Below, in pieces: positions 8,974 to 17,259 of a DNA stretch of 45,347 nt. The notes under the pieces were generated by a model. It ran no database searches, had not been told where the DNA came from, and saw only the letters and a program-made list of their open reading frames with translations. Position 1 is the first letter of the stretch. Every line of letters begins with the position of its first letter. The stretch lies in contig NZ_RBZY01000019.1 of NCBI RefSeq assembly GCF_004022425.1, forward strand, positions 12,728 through 58,074, in the 5' to 3' direction. The position numbers were made by a program, and so were the translations under genes. The stretch is from Microbacterium enclense (GTDB lineage Bacteria; Actinomycetota; Actinomycetes; Actinomycetales; Microbacteriaceae).

Positions 8974-10107
8974 TCAGCCCCGTGCGACTCCGATCGGGTC
9001 GCCCGTGCGGGCGAGGTCCGCCTCGATCTCGCGCACGATCGGGATGACGGTCTCTCCGAACCGCTCGAGCTCCTCCTGGAAGTGCAGGAATCCGAGGAGG
9101 AACAGGTCGACGCCGCGCTTCTTGTACTCGATGATCCGCTCGGCGATCTGCTGCGCGTCGCCGAAGAGCTGGGTGCGGAAGCCGTCGTTGTACTGCACGA
9201 GGTCCGCGACCGTGGAGTCGGCCCACATCCCCTTCTTGTCGGTGGTGGCGTTGCCCGCCTCCTGCACGCTCCGGCGGAATCCCTCGACGGCGCCGCCGTC
9301 GGCGTGCGCGATGATCTCGCGCAGTTGCTCTTCGGCTTCCGCGCGGCTGTCGCGCTGGATGACGAAGCCGTTCAGCCCGAATCGCGTGCGGCGTCCGTGC
9401 TCCGCCGCGATACGCGTGACGTCGTCGTACTGCTCGGTGAAGCCGTCGAAGTCCTTGCCGTTGGAGAAGTACCAGTCGGCGTAGGCGCCGCCGTTGAAGC
9501 GGGCCGCTGTCGAGTTGCCGCCCTGGAAGATGTCGGGGTGCGCACGCCCCGGCACCGCGTACGGGAAGGGTCGGAGCGTGAAGTCGGTGATGTCGTAGTA
9601 CTTGCCGTGGAACGAGAACTTCTCCTGCGTCCACAGCCCGCGCAAGATCTGGATGAATTCCGCCGCCCGCTCATACCGCTCGTCATGCTCGAGCCATTCC
9701 AGACCGAGGTCGGTGTACTCGTCTTTGAACCAGCCGCTCACGACGTTGACCGCGGCGCGGCCGTGCGAGAACTGGTCGGCGGTGTTGATGAACTTCGCCA
9801 GGACGGCCGGATGCCAGATCCCGGGGTGGATGGCCGAGATCACCTTCAGCTTCTCGGTGGCCAGCAGCAACGCGAGGCTGATCGAGGTGGACTCGTGCTG
9901 CTGCGCGGCCCCGTAACTCGAGGCGTACCGCACCTGGCTGAGGGCGTACTCGAATCCGACACGCTCGGCCGTCCGGGCGAGCTCGACGTTGTAGTCGAGG
10001 CTCCAGCCGGTGCGTTGCTCGATCAAGCTGATCACGAGCCCGCCGCTGACGTTGGGGACCCAGTAGGCGAACTTCAGGGGCTCGTGCGTGGGGGCGGTGT
10101 CGGTCAT
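8974..10107 (-). CDS. sfnG: FMNH2-dependent dimethyl sulfone monooxygenase
   Basis: 377-residue luciferase-like (LLM) TIM barrel. FAYWVPNVSGGLVISLIEQRT at the start, GIWHPAVLAKF, ADQFSHGRAAVNVVSGWFKDEY and HPDIFQGGNS are the SfnG signature segments. SfnG uses reduced FMN and oxygen to split dimethyl sulfone to methanesulfinate and formaldehyde, feeding sulfur assimilation. Start at ATG 10107 (MTDTAPTHEP); the longer frame lacks similarity. Divergent from a second LLM enzyme with which it may share control. No flavin reductase gene is adjacent, so reduced FMN must come from elsewhere. Confidence 0.85.
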   Translation of the reverse strand: MTDTAPTHEPLKFAYWVPNVSGGLVISLIEQRTGWSLDYNVELARTAERVGFEYALSQVRYASSYGAAQQHESTSISLALLLATEKLKVISAIHPGIWHPAVLAKFINTADQFSHGRAAVNVVSGWFKDEYTDLGLEWLEHDERYERAAEFIQILRGLWTQEKFSFHGKYYDITDFTLRPFPYAVPGRAHPDIFQGGNSTAARFNGGAYADWYFSNGKDFDGFTEQYDDVTRIAAEHGRRTRFGLNGFVIQRDSRAEAEEQLREIIAHADGGAVEGFRRSVQEAGNATTDKKGMWADSTVADLVQYNDGFRTQLFGDAQQIAERIIEYKKRGVDLFLLGFLHFQEELERFGETVIPIVREIEADLARTGDPIGVARG

Positions 10108-10232
10108 GGGGTTCTCCTCGGGGATCGGAACCCGGCTACCGTCGCACTGCCCTCGTCGAGGGTCAACGACATGTGACGGACCGTGTCCTCGCATGACGAC
10201 ACACGCCGTTGGACCGGGTGAGGATGGATGCC

Positions 10233-11294
10233 ATGACCTCCCCCCAGCGCGTGCGTTTCGGTTACTGGACCCCGATCTTCGGTGGCTGGCTCCGCAACGT
10301 CGACGACGAGCAGACGCCCGTGTCGTTCGCCCACATCGCCGAGATCGCGCGGGCGGCCGAAGAAGGCGGCTTCGATCTCACGCTGATCCCCGAGCTGAAC
10401 CTCAACGACATCAAGGGCATCGAGGCGCCGTCGCTGGACGCGTGGGCCGTGACCGCGGGACTCGCGGCCGTCACCTCGACGCTGGAGCTGCTGGCGGCCG
10501 TGCGCCCCGGCTTCCACAACCCGTTCCACACGGCGAAGCAGGCCGCGACGATCGACGAGATCAGCGGCGGGCGCTTCACCCTCAACGTCGTGTCGGCCTG
10601 GTGGGCCGAGGAAGCGAAGCAATACGACGGGCTCTTCAGCGCCCACGACGACCGCTACGCCCGCACGATCGAGTGGGTCGAGGTGCTGCGTGGGCTGTGG
10701 ACGCAGACGCCGTTCGCGTACGCGGGGGAGTACTACCGGACCGAGGGCACGTTCCTCGAGCCGAAGCCGCGGGTGATCCCGCGCCTGTATGCGGGCGGCG
10801 AGAGCGAAGCAGGCCGCACCGCCATCACGCGGTTCGCGGACGCCTACCTCACCCACGGCGGCACGCTCGACGAGCTCGAGGCGAAGGTCGCCGACATGCG
10901 ACGTCGCCGCGCGGAGGCCGGCGCGAGCCCGTTCGAGGCGTTCGGGATGGCGGCGTACGGCATCGTCCGCGACACCGAGGAAGAGGCGCAGGCAGAGGTC
11001 GACCGGATCACCGACGTGCGCGGGGGAGCGGCCTACGGCTCGTACCAGGACTTCGTGAGCAAGTCGAAGCTCGACACCCCGGTCGACCTCAAGGAGTACT
11101 CGGTCTCGAACCGCGGCCTGCGCCCGAACCTCGTCGGCACGCCCGACCAGGTGGCCGAGCGCATCGTCGAGTTCGCGAACGTCGGCGTCTCGACGCTGCT
11201 GCTGCAGTTCTCGCCGCACCTGCCCGAGCTGCAGCGCTTCGCCGCCGAGGTCATCCCGCGCGTGCGCCGGCTGGAGGCGTTGCGCGACGCCTGA
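10233..11294 (+). CDS. LLM-class FMNH2-dependent monooxygenase, SsuD/MsuD-like
   Basis: 353 residues from ATG 10233; alternative in-frame starts at 10224 and TTG 10209. FGYWTPIFGGW, ELLAAVRPGFHNPFHTAKQ, ISGGRFTLNVVSAWW and PRLYAGGESEAGRTAI match the alkanesulfonate monooxygenase branch. The likely reaction is oxygenolytic C-S cleavage of a sulfonate or related compound, releasing sulfite. It is divergent from sfnG, which makes a methanesulfonate or alkanesulfonate role plausible. The substrate cannot be fixed from sequence. Confidence 0.78.
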   Translation: MTSPQRVRFGYWTPIFGGWLRNVDDEQTPVSFAHIAEIARAAEEGGFDLTLIPELNLNDIKGIEAPSLDAWAVTAGLAAVTSTLELLAAVRPGFHNPFHTAKQAATIDEISGGRFTLNVVSAWWAEEAKQYDGLFSAHDDRYARTIEWVEVLRGLWTQTPFAYAGEYYRTEGTFLEPKPRVIPRLYAGGESEAGRTAITRFADAYLTHGGTLDELEAKVADMRRRRAEAGASPFEAFGMAAYGIVRDTEEEAQAEVDRITDVRGGAAYGSYQDFVSKSKLDTPVDLKEYSVSNRGLRPNLVGTPDQVAERIVEFANVGVSTLLLQFSPHLPELQRFAAEVIPRVRRLEALRDA

Positions 11295-11314
11295 GGCGGG
11301 TGCTCCCCGGTTTC

Positions 11315-11367
11315 AGTGTCCAAGACACGCGGACCGCGCGCGGCGGCATCCGCGTGTCTTGGGCACT
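11315..11367. repeat. palindromic element, copy 2
   Basis: 19-base arms (11315-11333 and 11349-11367) pair with a single G-T wobble around a 15-base GC-rich loop. Located 20 bases after the monooxygenase stop. First of three tandem copies spaced about 122 bases apart. Confidence 0.9.
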
Positions 11368-11437
11368 CAACGAGATTGCAACGCCCCGCGGCGGACCCGG
11401 GTTCGGCAGCCGTCAACGCCGCTCCTGCAGAGGTTCG

Positions 11438-11488
11438 GTGTCCAAGACACGCGGACCAACCCCCGCGGCACCCGCGTGTCTTGGACAC
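11438..11488. repeat. palindromic element, copy 3
   Basis: Perfect 17-base arms (11438-11454 and 11472-11488). The loop differs from the other copies (ACCAACCCCC...). Separated from its neighbours by two nearly identical spacers of about 70 bases. Confidence 0.9.
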
Positions 11489-11560
11489 TCAACGAGATGG
11501 CAACGCCCCGCGACGGACCCGGGTTCGGCGGCCCGTCAACGCCGCTCCTGCATAGGCTCG

Positions 11561-11611
11561 GTGTCCAAGACACACGGACCGCGCGCGGCGGCATCCGCGT
11601 GTCTCGGACAC
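11561..11611. repeat. palindromic element, copy 4
   Basis: 18-base arms (11561-11578 and 11594-11611) with two mismatches. It ends 46 bases before the stop of the convergent ATP-grasp gene. The 11295-11657 gap holds only this triple array. Confidence 0.9.
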
Positions 11612-11657
11612 TCAACGGGGCAGGAAGCTGCCGGAGGCCCGCCGCGGCACGGCGCGG

Positions 11658-12599
11658 TCAGCGCGTGACGAGCGGGGCGTCCTGCTCGAGCAGCGCCCCG
11701 AGCCAGCGCGCGATCTGGCGCGGACCGGAACGGGGAGCGGATGCCTCGACGTCGGGGTTGTAGTTCGTGTTGGTGTTGACGTCGTAGGTGACGACGCGGC
11801 CGTCGCGGGTCTCGATGAACTCGATCCCGGCGACGCCGATGCCCTCGGCCGCGAGGAACGCGAGGTAGCGGTCGATGAGCGCGGGCTCGACGTCGTCGCG
11901 GAGGCGGAACAGCGGCTCGGGCTCCACGCCGTCGGCACCGGGGATCGCGCACGCCTCGGCCGGGCACAGCTCGAAGCTGCCCGCGCTCGTGTCGACACGC
12001 ACGGCGTAGACGAACTCGCCCCCCACGAACTCGGCGCGCGTGATGAACGGCGCGCGTGCGACGAGCAGCTCCTGCAGCAGCGTGATCCCGTCGGGCGACG
12101 GCTCGAAGTCAGGGCTGTCGACCCACGCCGCGAACTCGGCGTGCGTCTCCCACCGGCGCACGCCCAGGCCCTTGCCGCCCTGGTTGTGCTTGCTGATGAA
12201 CGGGGCCTCGAACTCGCGGGCCTTCGTGGCCAGCCCGGCCCGCCCGAACACGGCCGACGTGCGCGGCACCTCGATACCCGCGTGACGCAGAGCCGCGTGC
12301 TGGGCGACTTTGCTGACCTCGAGCTCGAGCACATCGGCGCCGTTCACGACGGTGCGACCCCACGATGCGAGCCAACGCAGCACAGCGCGACCGTACTCCT
12401 TGCTATCGCCGTGATCCCGCGTGTGCGCGGACGCGCTGAGCCGCGACCAGAACACACCCTCGGGCGGCTCGACGGAGAGATCGATGGACCCGTCGGTCAG
12501 CAGCCATTCCTCCAGCGGAATACCTTCCGCCTGGAATGCCGCCTCGAACGGCGGGAGCCATTGGGGGTTCTCATGGATCACGTACACACTGCCCGACAT
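11658..12599 (-). CDS. ATP-grasp ligase-like protein (RimK-like)
   Basis: 313 residues. An N-terminal pre-ATP-grasp domain carries the YVIHENPQWLPPF opening. The ATP-grasp fold follows: PFISKHNQGGKGLGVRRW (nucleotide-binding loop), EFVYAVRVDTSAGSFELCP, and metal ligands in GIEFIETRDGRVVTYDVNTNTNYNP. This places it with RimK-like carboxylate-amine ligases, which join an amino group to an acyl phosphate; the substrate is unknown. Start ATG 12599. Convergent with the monooxygenase across the palindrome array, divergent from the methyltransferase. Confidence 0.8.
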   Translation of the reverse strand: MSGSVYVIHENPQWLPPFEAAFQAEGIPLEEWLLTDGSIDLSVEPPEGVFWSRLSASAHTRDHGDSKEYGRAVLRWLASWGRTVVNGADVLELEVSKVAQHAALRHAGIEVPRTSAVFGRAGLATKAREFEAPFISKHNQGGKGLGVRRWETHAEFAAWVDSPDFEPSPDGITLLQELLVARAPFITRAEFVGGEFVYAVRVDTSAGSFELCPAEACAIPGADGVEPEPLFRLRDDVEPALIDRYLAFLAAEGIGVAGIEFIETRDGRVVTYDVNTNTNYNPDVEASAPRSGPRQIARWLGALLEQDAPLVTR

Positions 12600-12727
12600 G
12601 TCGCCAGGCTAACCCGGCCCTCCGACACTCGGGCCGGTGGTCGTCACGGTCCGTCACGGCTCCGCGGCCTGGCGACCTGGCATCCGGATGTGTATCGTCG
12701 CAAGGCTGTGCCGTCGGAAGGGATGCC

Positions 12728-13558
12728 ATGACCACCGAGTACCTCGATGCGAACCGCGCCAACTGGAACGAGCGTGCCACTCTGCATGCCGCTCGCGACG
12801 GGTCGGGATACGGCGTGCTGCGGTACGTCGAGGACCGCACCGCGCTGAGCGACGTCGTGCGGTTCGATGAGCCGCTGCTCGGCGACCTCACCGGGATGCG
12901 AGCCGTGCACCTCCAGTGCCACATCGGCACCGACACACTGTCGCTCGCTCGTCTGGGCGCGCGGGTGACAGGGCTCGACTTCTCGGAGAACGCGGTGGCC
13001 GAGGCGCGGCAGCTCGTCGCCGAGACGGGAGACGATGTCGATTTCGTCCGATCGGACGTTTTCCACGCGACCGATGTGCTGCCGACGGGGGAGTTCGACC
13101 TGGTCTACACGGGCATCGGTGCGCTGTGTTGGCTCCCCTCGATCACCGAATGGGCCGGCGTCGTCGCCGAGCTGTTGGCCCCCGGCGGCACGCTCCACAT
13201 CCGCGAGGGGCATCCCGTGCTGTGGTCGATGAACGAGACGCTCCCGGGGCTCACCCTCGCGTTCCCGTACTTCGAGCAGCCCACACCCCTGGAGTGGGAT
13301 GACGACAGCACCTACGTCGAGGTGTCGGCACCGCTGCAGTCCACGCGCACGTACGAGTGGAACCGCGGCCTCGGCGAGATCGTCACGGCGCTGCTCGATC
13401 GAGGCCTGAGGCTCGACGCGCTCATCGAGCACGACAGCGTGCCGTGGGAGGCGCTCCCCGGCCGCATGACCCTGCGCCCCGACGGCGAATACGCCCTCAC
13501 CGAGCAGCCGTCGGTCATGCCGCTGAGCTACACGATCCGCGCGTCGAAGCCGGTGTGA
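12728..13558 (+). CDS. class I SAM-dependent methyltransferase
   Basis: 276 residues. SAM-binding motif I is VHLQCHIGTDTLSLARLG (about 59-76), motif II VTGLDFSENAV, motif IV DLVYTGIGALCWL. The N-terminus (YLDANRANWNERATLHA) matches a family of small-molecule methyltransferases. Start at ATG 12728, since the long upstream open frame lies in the divergent promoter region. The acceptor is unknown. The next gene overlaps its stop by four bases. Confidence 0.82.
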   Translation: MTTEYLDANRANWNERATLHAARDGSGYGVLRYVEDRTALSDVVRFDEPLLGDLTGMRAVHLQCHIGTDTLSLARLGARVTGLDFSENAVAEARQLVAETGDDVDFVRSDVFHATDVLPTGEFDLVYTGIGALCWLPSITEWAGVVAELLAPGGTLHIREGHPVLWSMNETLPGLTLAFPYFEQPTPLEWDDDSTYVEVSAPLQSTRTYEWNRGLGEIVTALLDRGLRLDALIEHDSVPWEALPGRMTLRPDGEYALTEQPSVMPLSYTIRASKPV

Positions 13559-14064
13559 GCGTGTCGCCGCGAAAACAGAACGAGCGCGGGGCTCTGGATG
13601 CCACCCGCCCCGCGTCCGCGCTCCTTGCGGCAGGCGCGCTCATCCTGACCGGCTGCGCGCCGACGCCGCTGCCGAGTTACGAGACGGTGCGCGGTCAGGC
13701 GCAGTCCGCGATGCAGCGCGTGGTCGACGAACTCCCCACCGGCCTCGAGATCGCGAAGAATCCCTCGGACGAGCCCTTCGGATGTTCGGGAGACGGGGTC
13801 TTCTACACGGGTCAGTGGACCATCGCGACGCCCGAGGGCTTTGACGGTCAGGCTTTCGTGGATCGACTGCCCGACGCCCTCGGCGAGGAGTTCCTCGTCG
13901 AGGAGACGGGGCTCGACCTCAACTATCCCTCCGTCAGCATGATCGCGACGGGCTACATGAACAGCACGCTCGACGTCTCTGTCCTCACACGCGACGAGGG
14001 AGTCGTCGTCGATATCCTCTCGACTTCGCGCTGCGCCCAGGATCCCGTGTCGCCCAGTCCGTAG
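13555..14064 (+). CDS. putative lipoprotein
   Basis: 169 residues from GTG 13555, whose GTGA overlaps the methyltransferase stop; GTG 13561 is an alternative. A type II signal peptide is present: basic N-terminus (SPRKQNER), short hydrophobic helix and lipobox LTGC at about residue 37, so the mature protein is membrane-linked outside the cell. The mature domain (about 130 residues with two cysteines) resembles uncharacterised small actinobacterial lipoproteins. No function can be given. Confidence 0.65.
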   Translation: MSVSPRKQNERGALDATRPASALLAAGALILTGCAPTPLPSYETVRGQAQSAMQRVVDELPTGLEIAKNPSDEPFGCSGDGVFYTGQWTIATPEGFDGQAFVDRLPDALGEEFLVEETGLDLNYPSVSMIATGYMNSTLDVSVLTRDEGVVVDILSTSRCAQDPVSPSP

Positions 14065-14140
14065 ACCCATGACGAACGTCACCCCCACGAGGTGACCCCC
14101 GCCCCAGGCGCGGGGCGCGCGGCCGGGCCAGCACGAGGAC

Positions 14141-14396
14141 ATGACCTCCTCCACCACCGCCCCCGCCGCGATCGACGCGCGCGGCGTCGTCGAGAGCTTC
14201 GGCTCCGTCCACGCCGTGCGCGCTTCTGCGCACGCAGGTTCCCGGATGCCGCGCCCTCATCGTCACGACCTTCGGCCGGCCGGGGTACCTTGCGCGGGCT
14301 ATGCAGGCCGGGGCGTCGGGGTTCGTGGTGAAGGACACCCCCGCAGCGGAGTTGGCGGGTGCGGTGCGGGTGGCGGTGGAGCGGGGGCGGCTGTGA
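14141..14396 (+). pseudogene. ABC-ATPase start joined to response-regulator fragment
   Basis: Two gene pieces are joined in different frames. ATG 14141 opens MTSSTTAPAAIDARGVVESF, continuing GSVHAVRA, the start of an ABC transporter ATPase, which stops matching at about 14222. From 14226, another frame reads LRTQVPGCRALIVTTFGRPG and on to AGASGFVVKDTPAAELAGAV, the second half of a NarL/DesR-type receiver domain, ending at 14396 with no DNA-binding domain. Such ABC and DesR genes often share operons, so one deletion could have fused them. The gap 14065-14140 shows nothing else. Confidence 0.75.
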
Positions 14397-14530
14397 CCGA
14401 CCACGGATCGACGTGATTTCCACGGAATGGGATCGCATTCTCTAGATTCCGACCAGCCTGCATTCATGCAGAAAAATCGAGACAGGAAAATGAGCTCCTA
14501 AGCTCCGTCTCGGCCCGTTATGTTCGATTC
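14397..14530 (+). promoter_or_regulatory. upstream region of the restriction-enzyme candidate
   Basis: AT-richer than its surroundings. A nested inverted repeat spans 14479-14511 (GAGAC...GTCTC outside, GAGCT-CCTA-AGCTC inside) and ends 19 bases before the ATG. TATGTT at 14519-14524 is placed like a -10 box for a leaderless message; no Shine-Dalgarno is seen. Assignments are tentative. Confidence 0.35.
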
Positions 14531-15637
14531 ATGGCCACGATCACGCCGGCGCAGCTCTCGATAGAGCTTCAGATTCCGCAGAAGCGAATCCGTGACTATC
14601 TACGCTCGCTCTACGGCACCCTCCCCAGCGAGGAGACCCGGCGGCAGCTCACAGATCAGCAGGCAGACGATGTGCGAGCACGGTTCTCGGGAGCGCCCGA
14701 GGGAGAAACGCGTTGGCTGCTCGAACCCGGCGATACCGTGCGCAGGCGATCGATGCATGTCGCGTACGGGGGCCAACAGCAAGGAGGTATTTCAACCCCG
14801 CGCAACCGTCCAGAAATTCTCATTTTCACCGACCCGGAGGCGGGCGCGAGGTTTGGGTACGACCGCTTCGAAGGCCTGCGCGAAGATGGTTCGTACGCCT
14901 ACACAGGTGAGGGCCAGTACGGGCCACAAGAATTCGTTCGGGGGAACCGAGCACTCCGAGACGCCGAGCGCGATGGGAAGACCGTTCGTCTCTTTCGAAC
15001 GAGGGGGACGTTAGCGACCTACGTGGGGGCATTCACCACTGGCTCTCCGACCCACACGATCGAGACCATTCCCGACGCCGACGGCAATCCGCGAAATGGC
15101 ATCATCTTCAACCTCTTGCCGCTGAATGCTCGAGTGGATCTGCTCCCGGCCTACGGCGGAGAGCTCGAGTCCGCCGAGAGCCCTGTGAGCTATGTCGGGA
15201 CGCCACGAGCGTGGAGTCCTCCCGAGTTCACGGATGTCATCGTCCCGGGGATGGCACAAGCGCCGGGCGAGCGTGTGACTTCCAGGGTCGAATTCGAGCT
15301 CCAGGCCGCATTCGGGGAATGGCTTCACACGGAGGGCACCCCACCCGCGCGGCTTCCACTCCGCGCCGGAAGCACGGTCATCGAGCCAGACATGTGGGTT
15401 CCGGGCAGGAATTGGATCGTGGAGGCGAAGCGCTCCACCGCACGGGGCCACGTGCGGATGGCAATCGGCCAGTTCCTCGATTACGCACACGTCGCTCGCA
15501 AGGCGAACCTGGCAGCGTTACCAGTGGTGCTTCTTCCGGGACCTCCAGAGATGGACCTTCGGGAGCTGATGGCCAACCTCGGGATCACTCTCGTCACGCG
15601 GACTGAGGACGGCTTTCTGGTTTCTCTCCCGAGTTAG
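14531..15637 (+). CDS. candidate modification-dependent restriction endonuclease (ScoMcrA-type SRA + PD-(D/E)XK)
   Basis: 368 residues. Three parts can be seen. About 1-55: a small helical DNA-binding-like domain (ITPAQLSIELQIPQKRIRDY). About 70-200: a domain like the SRA-type domain of ScoMcrA, with AYGGQQQGGISTPRNRPEIL, GYDRFEGLREDGSYAYTGEG, QYGPQEFVRGNRAL and a final IIFNLLPL strand; in ScoMcrA this region helps read modified DNA. About 245-368: a PD-(D/E)XK nuclease core with E in SRVEFELQAAF, then EPDMWVPGRNWIVEAKRST (catalytic D...EAK) and a helix QFLDYAHVARK. No methyltransferase gene is near, which suggests a type IV enzyme that cuts modified invading DNA. Base use differs from flanking housekeeping genes. 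Its stop overlaps the convergent Nudix stop. Confidence 0.7.
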   Translation: MATITPAQLSIELQIPQKRIRDYLRSLYGTLPSEETRRQLTDQQADDVRARFSGAPEGETRWLLEPGDTVRRRSMHVAYGGQQQGGISTPRNRPEILIFTDPEAGARFGYDRFEGLREDGSYAYTGEGQYGPQEFVRGNRALRDAERDGKTVRLFRTRGTLATYVGAFTTGSPTHTIETIPDADGNPRNGIIFNLLPLNARVDLLPAYGGELESAESPVSYVGTPRAWSPPEFTDVIVPGMAQAPGERVTSRVEFELQAAFGEWLHTEGTPPARLPLRAGSTVIEPDMWVPGRNWIVEAKRSTARGHVRMAIGQFLDYAHVARKANLAALPVVLLPGPPEMDLRELMANLGITLVTRTEDGFLVSLPS

Positions 15638-16029
15638 GCGGAGACCGACAGCAGATGCACGGCCGGTAAGTCCGGGCCCGCCCATTCGAGCTCAAGCAAG
15701 CGGTCAATCGGAACCCACTCAAGTCGGTCGTGATCCGAGCTCGCCTCGGGTGCCGGGCCCACCAACTCGCACCGCAGGCAGCTCAGTCGGATAGTCACCT
15801 CTCCGAGGTCCGTGTCGTCGGTGGTCAGCTCTTCAATCACGCGCACATCGGTCGCCAACTCCTCGACGATCTCTCGTCGCAGCGCCTCGCTGAGTGTCTC
15901 CCCCTCCTCGACCTTCCCGCCGGGGAACTCCCATAGACCGCCGGCTGACTTTCCGGGGAGCCTGCGGCACGCGAGCACGGCACCGTCGCGCACGATCACA
16001 GCGGCCACGACGTGAAGGATTCGGCGCAT
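15634..16029 (-). CDS. Nudix hydrolase, MutT-like
   Basis: 131 residues. The Nudix box GGKVEEGETLSEALRREIVE plus EL fits GX5EX7REUXEEXGU, with the last positions altered (ELATDV instead of EXGU). VVAAVIVRDGAVLACRRLPG and LWEFPGG are MutT/8-oxo-dGTPase-like. Likely reaction: pyrophosphohydrolysis of an oxidised nucleotide or another nucleoside diphosphate compound. It starts nine bases after the small membrane protein stop, so it may be third in that operon. No clear Shine-Dalgarno. Confidence 0.85.
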   Translation of the reverse strand: MRRILHVVAAVIVRDGAVLACRRLPGKSAGGLWEFPGGKVEEGETLSEALRREIVEELATDVRVIEELTTDDTDLGEVTIRLSCLRCELVGPAPEASSDHDRLEWVPIDRLLELEWAGPDLPAVHLLSVSA

Positions 16030-16038
16030 ACAAGGACG

Positions 16039-16329
16039 TTAGATGCCTTCGGGCCGGCTCCGGTAGACGAGCGCAACGGTCGCTAGCGGCGCCGCCAGTG
16101 CCAACACGACGGCCAACACACCGAACCATGATCCCTGCACGGTCATCGCATGTGAGCCACCCTGCTCCACGTACCCGCGAAACGTCGCTACGAGCGGCAC
16201 TTCGACCGTTGCAGCCTGACTGAAGGACCAGGCCGCCGAGCCCATTGCCGCGATCCCGACGAGGCAAAACGCGATCACGAAGGAGCTCGCGAAGACGAAG
16301 ACGCGGTCGAGGTTCCCCGCCATCGTCAT
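16039..16329 (-). CDS. small two-helix membrane protein
   Basis: 96 residues. Two hydrophobic helices: about 10-32 (VFVFASSFVIAFCLVGIAAM) and about 66-88 (WFGVLAVVLALAAPLATVAL), with an outside loop GYVEQGGSHAMTVQGS between and a short basic tail. ATG 16329 overlaps the upstream stop as ATGA. Family not recognised. Tight coupling to the exported protein upstream suggests that they act together; an immunity or anchoring role is speculation. Confidence 0.6.
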   Translation of the reverse strand: MTMAGNLDRVFVFASSFVIAFCLVGIAAMGSAAWSFSQAATVEVPLVATFRGYVEQGGSHAMTVQGSWFGVLAVVLALAAPLATVALVYRSRPEGI

Positions 16330-17192
16330 CGCACGCACCGCGCAGTAAACCCGTTCCGCGTAGACAGCTCGGGATACATGTTCCGAGACCGGCAGTTGTT
16401 CCACCAGCTCACGACGATCCACGTTGCAACTCCCAATGCCAGTGCCGCGACGACGATCGCGGCAGCCGCGGTCACAACGATCAAGATCACGGGAAGCGGA
16501 TCGGCAACGACCGGGTAGGAGATGTCCGCCACCCCGCGGTGTTCCACAACCTGGGTCAGGGTGTTCCCGCTGATCGAATAGTGGGTCGGAATGCTTCTCC
16601 CTGCAGCGTCCTTCGCCCACGCAGGCTCGAACGCTGCCTTGACGGTGCCCGTGGCATCGACGACCCGAGCACCTCCGTCTGCCGTGGCAACGAGCGAGTG
16701 ATCGGCAGGCAGCGTCAGGGGATAGGCGAAGTGTTCATCAGCATCCTCGTTCTCGATCACCGAAAGGAGCTGGACGCCTCCTCGAACGGGGATCACCGCG
16801 TTAGCGCTGTCGCCCTCGGACGGGTAGGCAACGGCACCGTCGGCTGTGGGGGCTGCGTCCTGGGATCCCGCGGCGTTCGGCAGACCGATCTTCAGGCTGA
16901 AGTCGCCCGCTGTGAGGCGGACACCGTCCATAGGCTCGGCCGGAATCTCGACCTCCAGCGAAGCAGTTCCCGTTTCGACGGTTGTCTCCTGAGTCACGGC
17001 ATCCCGAACGAGGCCACCGTTCACGCCCTCCAGAGCGTGCCCAACCTCCTGAGAACTGATGGTCGCGTCGTCGGCATCGTCGGTAGCTCGCGCCTGGTCA
17101 TGAGGGTTGATGACGGTGGTGGCGATGATCGCTGCAGATACGGCAACGGTCGCAATGAAGTGACGCCCGAAGCGTCGGTTGAGGACATTCAT
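16326..17192 (-). CDS. exported protein with C-terminal membrane segment, unknown function
   Basis: 288 residues. A signal peptide covers about 1-35 (RRFGRHFIATVAVSAAIIAT, cleavage near ARATDD). A beta-rich ectodomain follows, including EIPAEPMDGVRLTAGDFSLK, YPLTLPADHSLVATADGGAR and ISYPVVADP. After VVADP comes a membrane helix (about 238-265) and a cysteine-bearing tail (WWNNCRSRNMYPELSTRNGF...CVR). I recall exported actinobacterial proteins with a conserved part ending near ADP and a variable C-terminus, but cannot verify the family. Start at ATG 17192 with GGAG six bases upstream. First gene of a minus-strand unit with the membrane protein and Nudix genes. Confidence 0.6.
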   Translation of the reverse strand: MNVLNRRFGRHFIATVAVSAAIIATTVINPHDQARATDDADDATISSQEVGHALEGVNGGLVRDAVTQETTVETGTASLEVEIPAEPMDGVRLTAGDFSLKIGLPNAAGSQDAAPTADGAVAYPSEGDSANAVIPVRGGVQLLSVIENEDADEHFAYPLTLPADHSLVATADGGARVVDATGTVKAAFEPAWAKDAAGRSIPTHYSISGNTLTQVVEHRGVADISYPVVADPLPVILIVVTAAAAIVVAALALGVATWIVVSWWNNCRSRNMYPELSTRNGFTARCVR

Positions 17193-17259
17193 GTCTTGCT
17201 CCAACTGCCCGTAAGAGTGATGAACGAGCGACACGCTAGCGGGAAACGAATGTCTGCAT

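Noticed and set aside
11315..11611. CRISPR-like array
   Set aside because: Only three units; the spacers are nearly identical and the repeated part is a long palindrome, the opposite of CRISPR.
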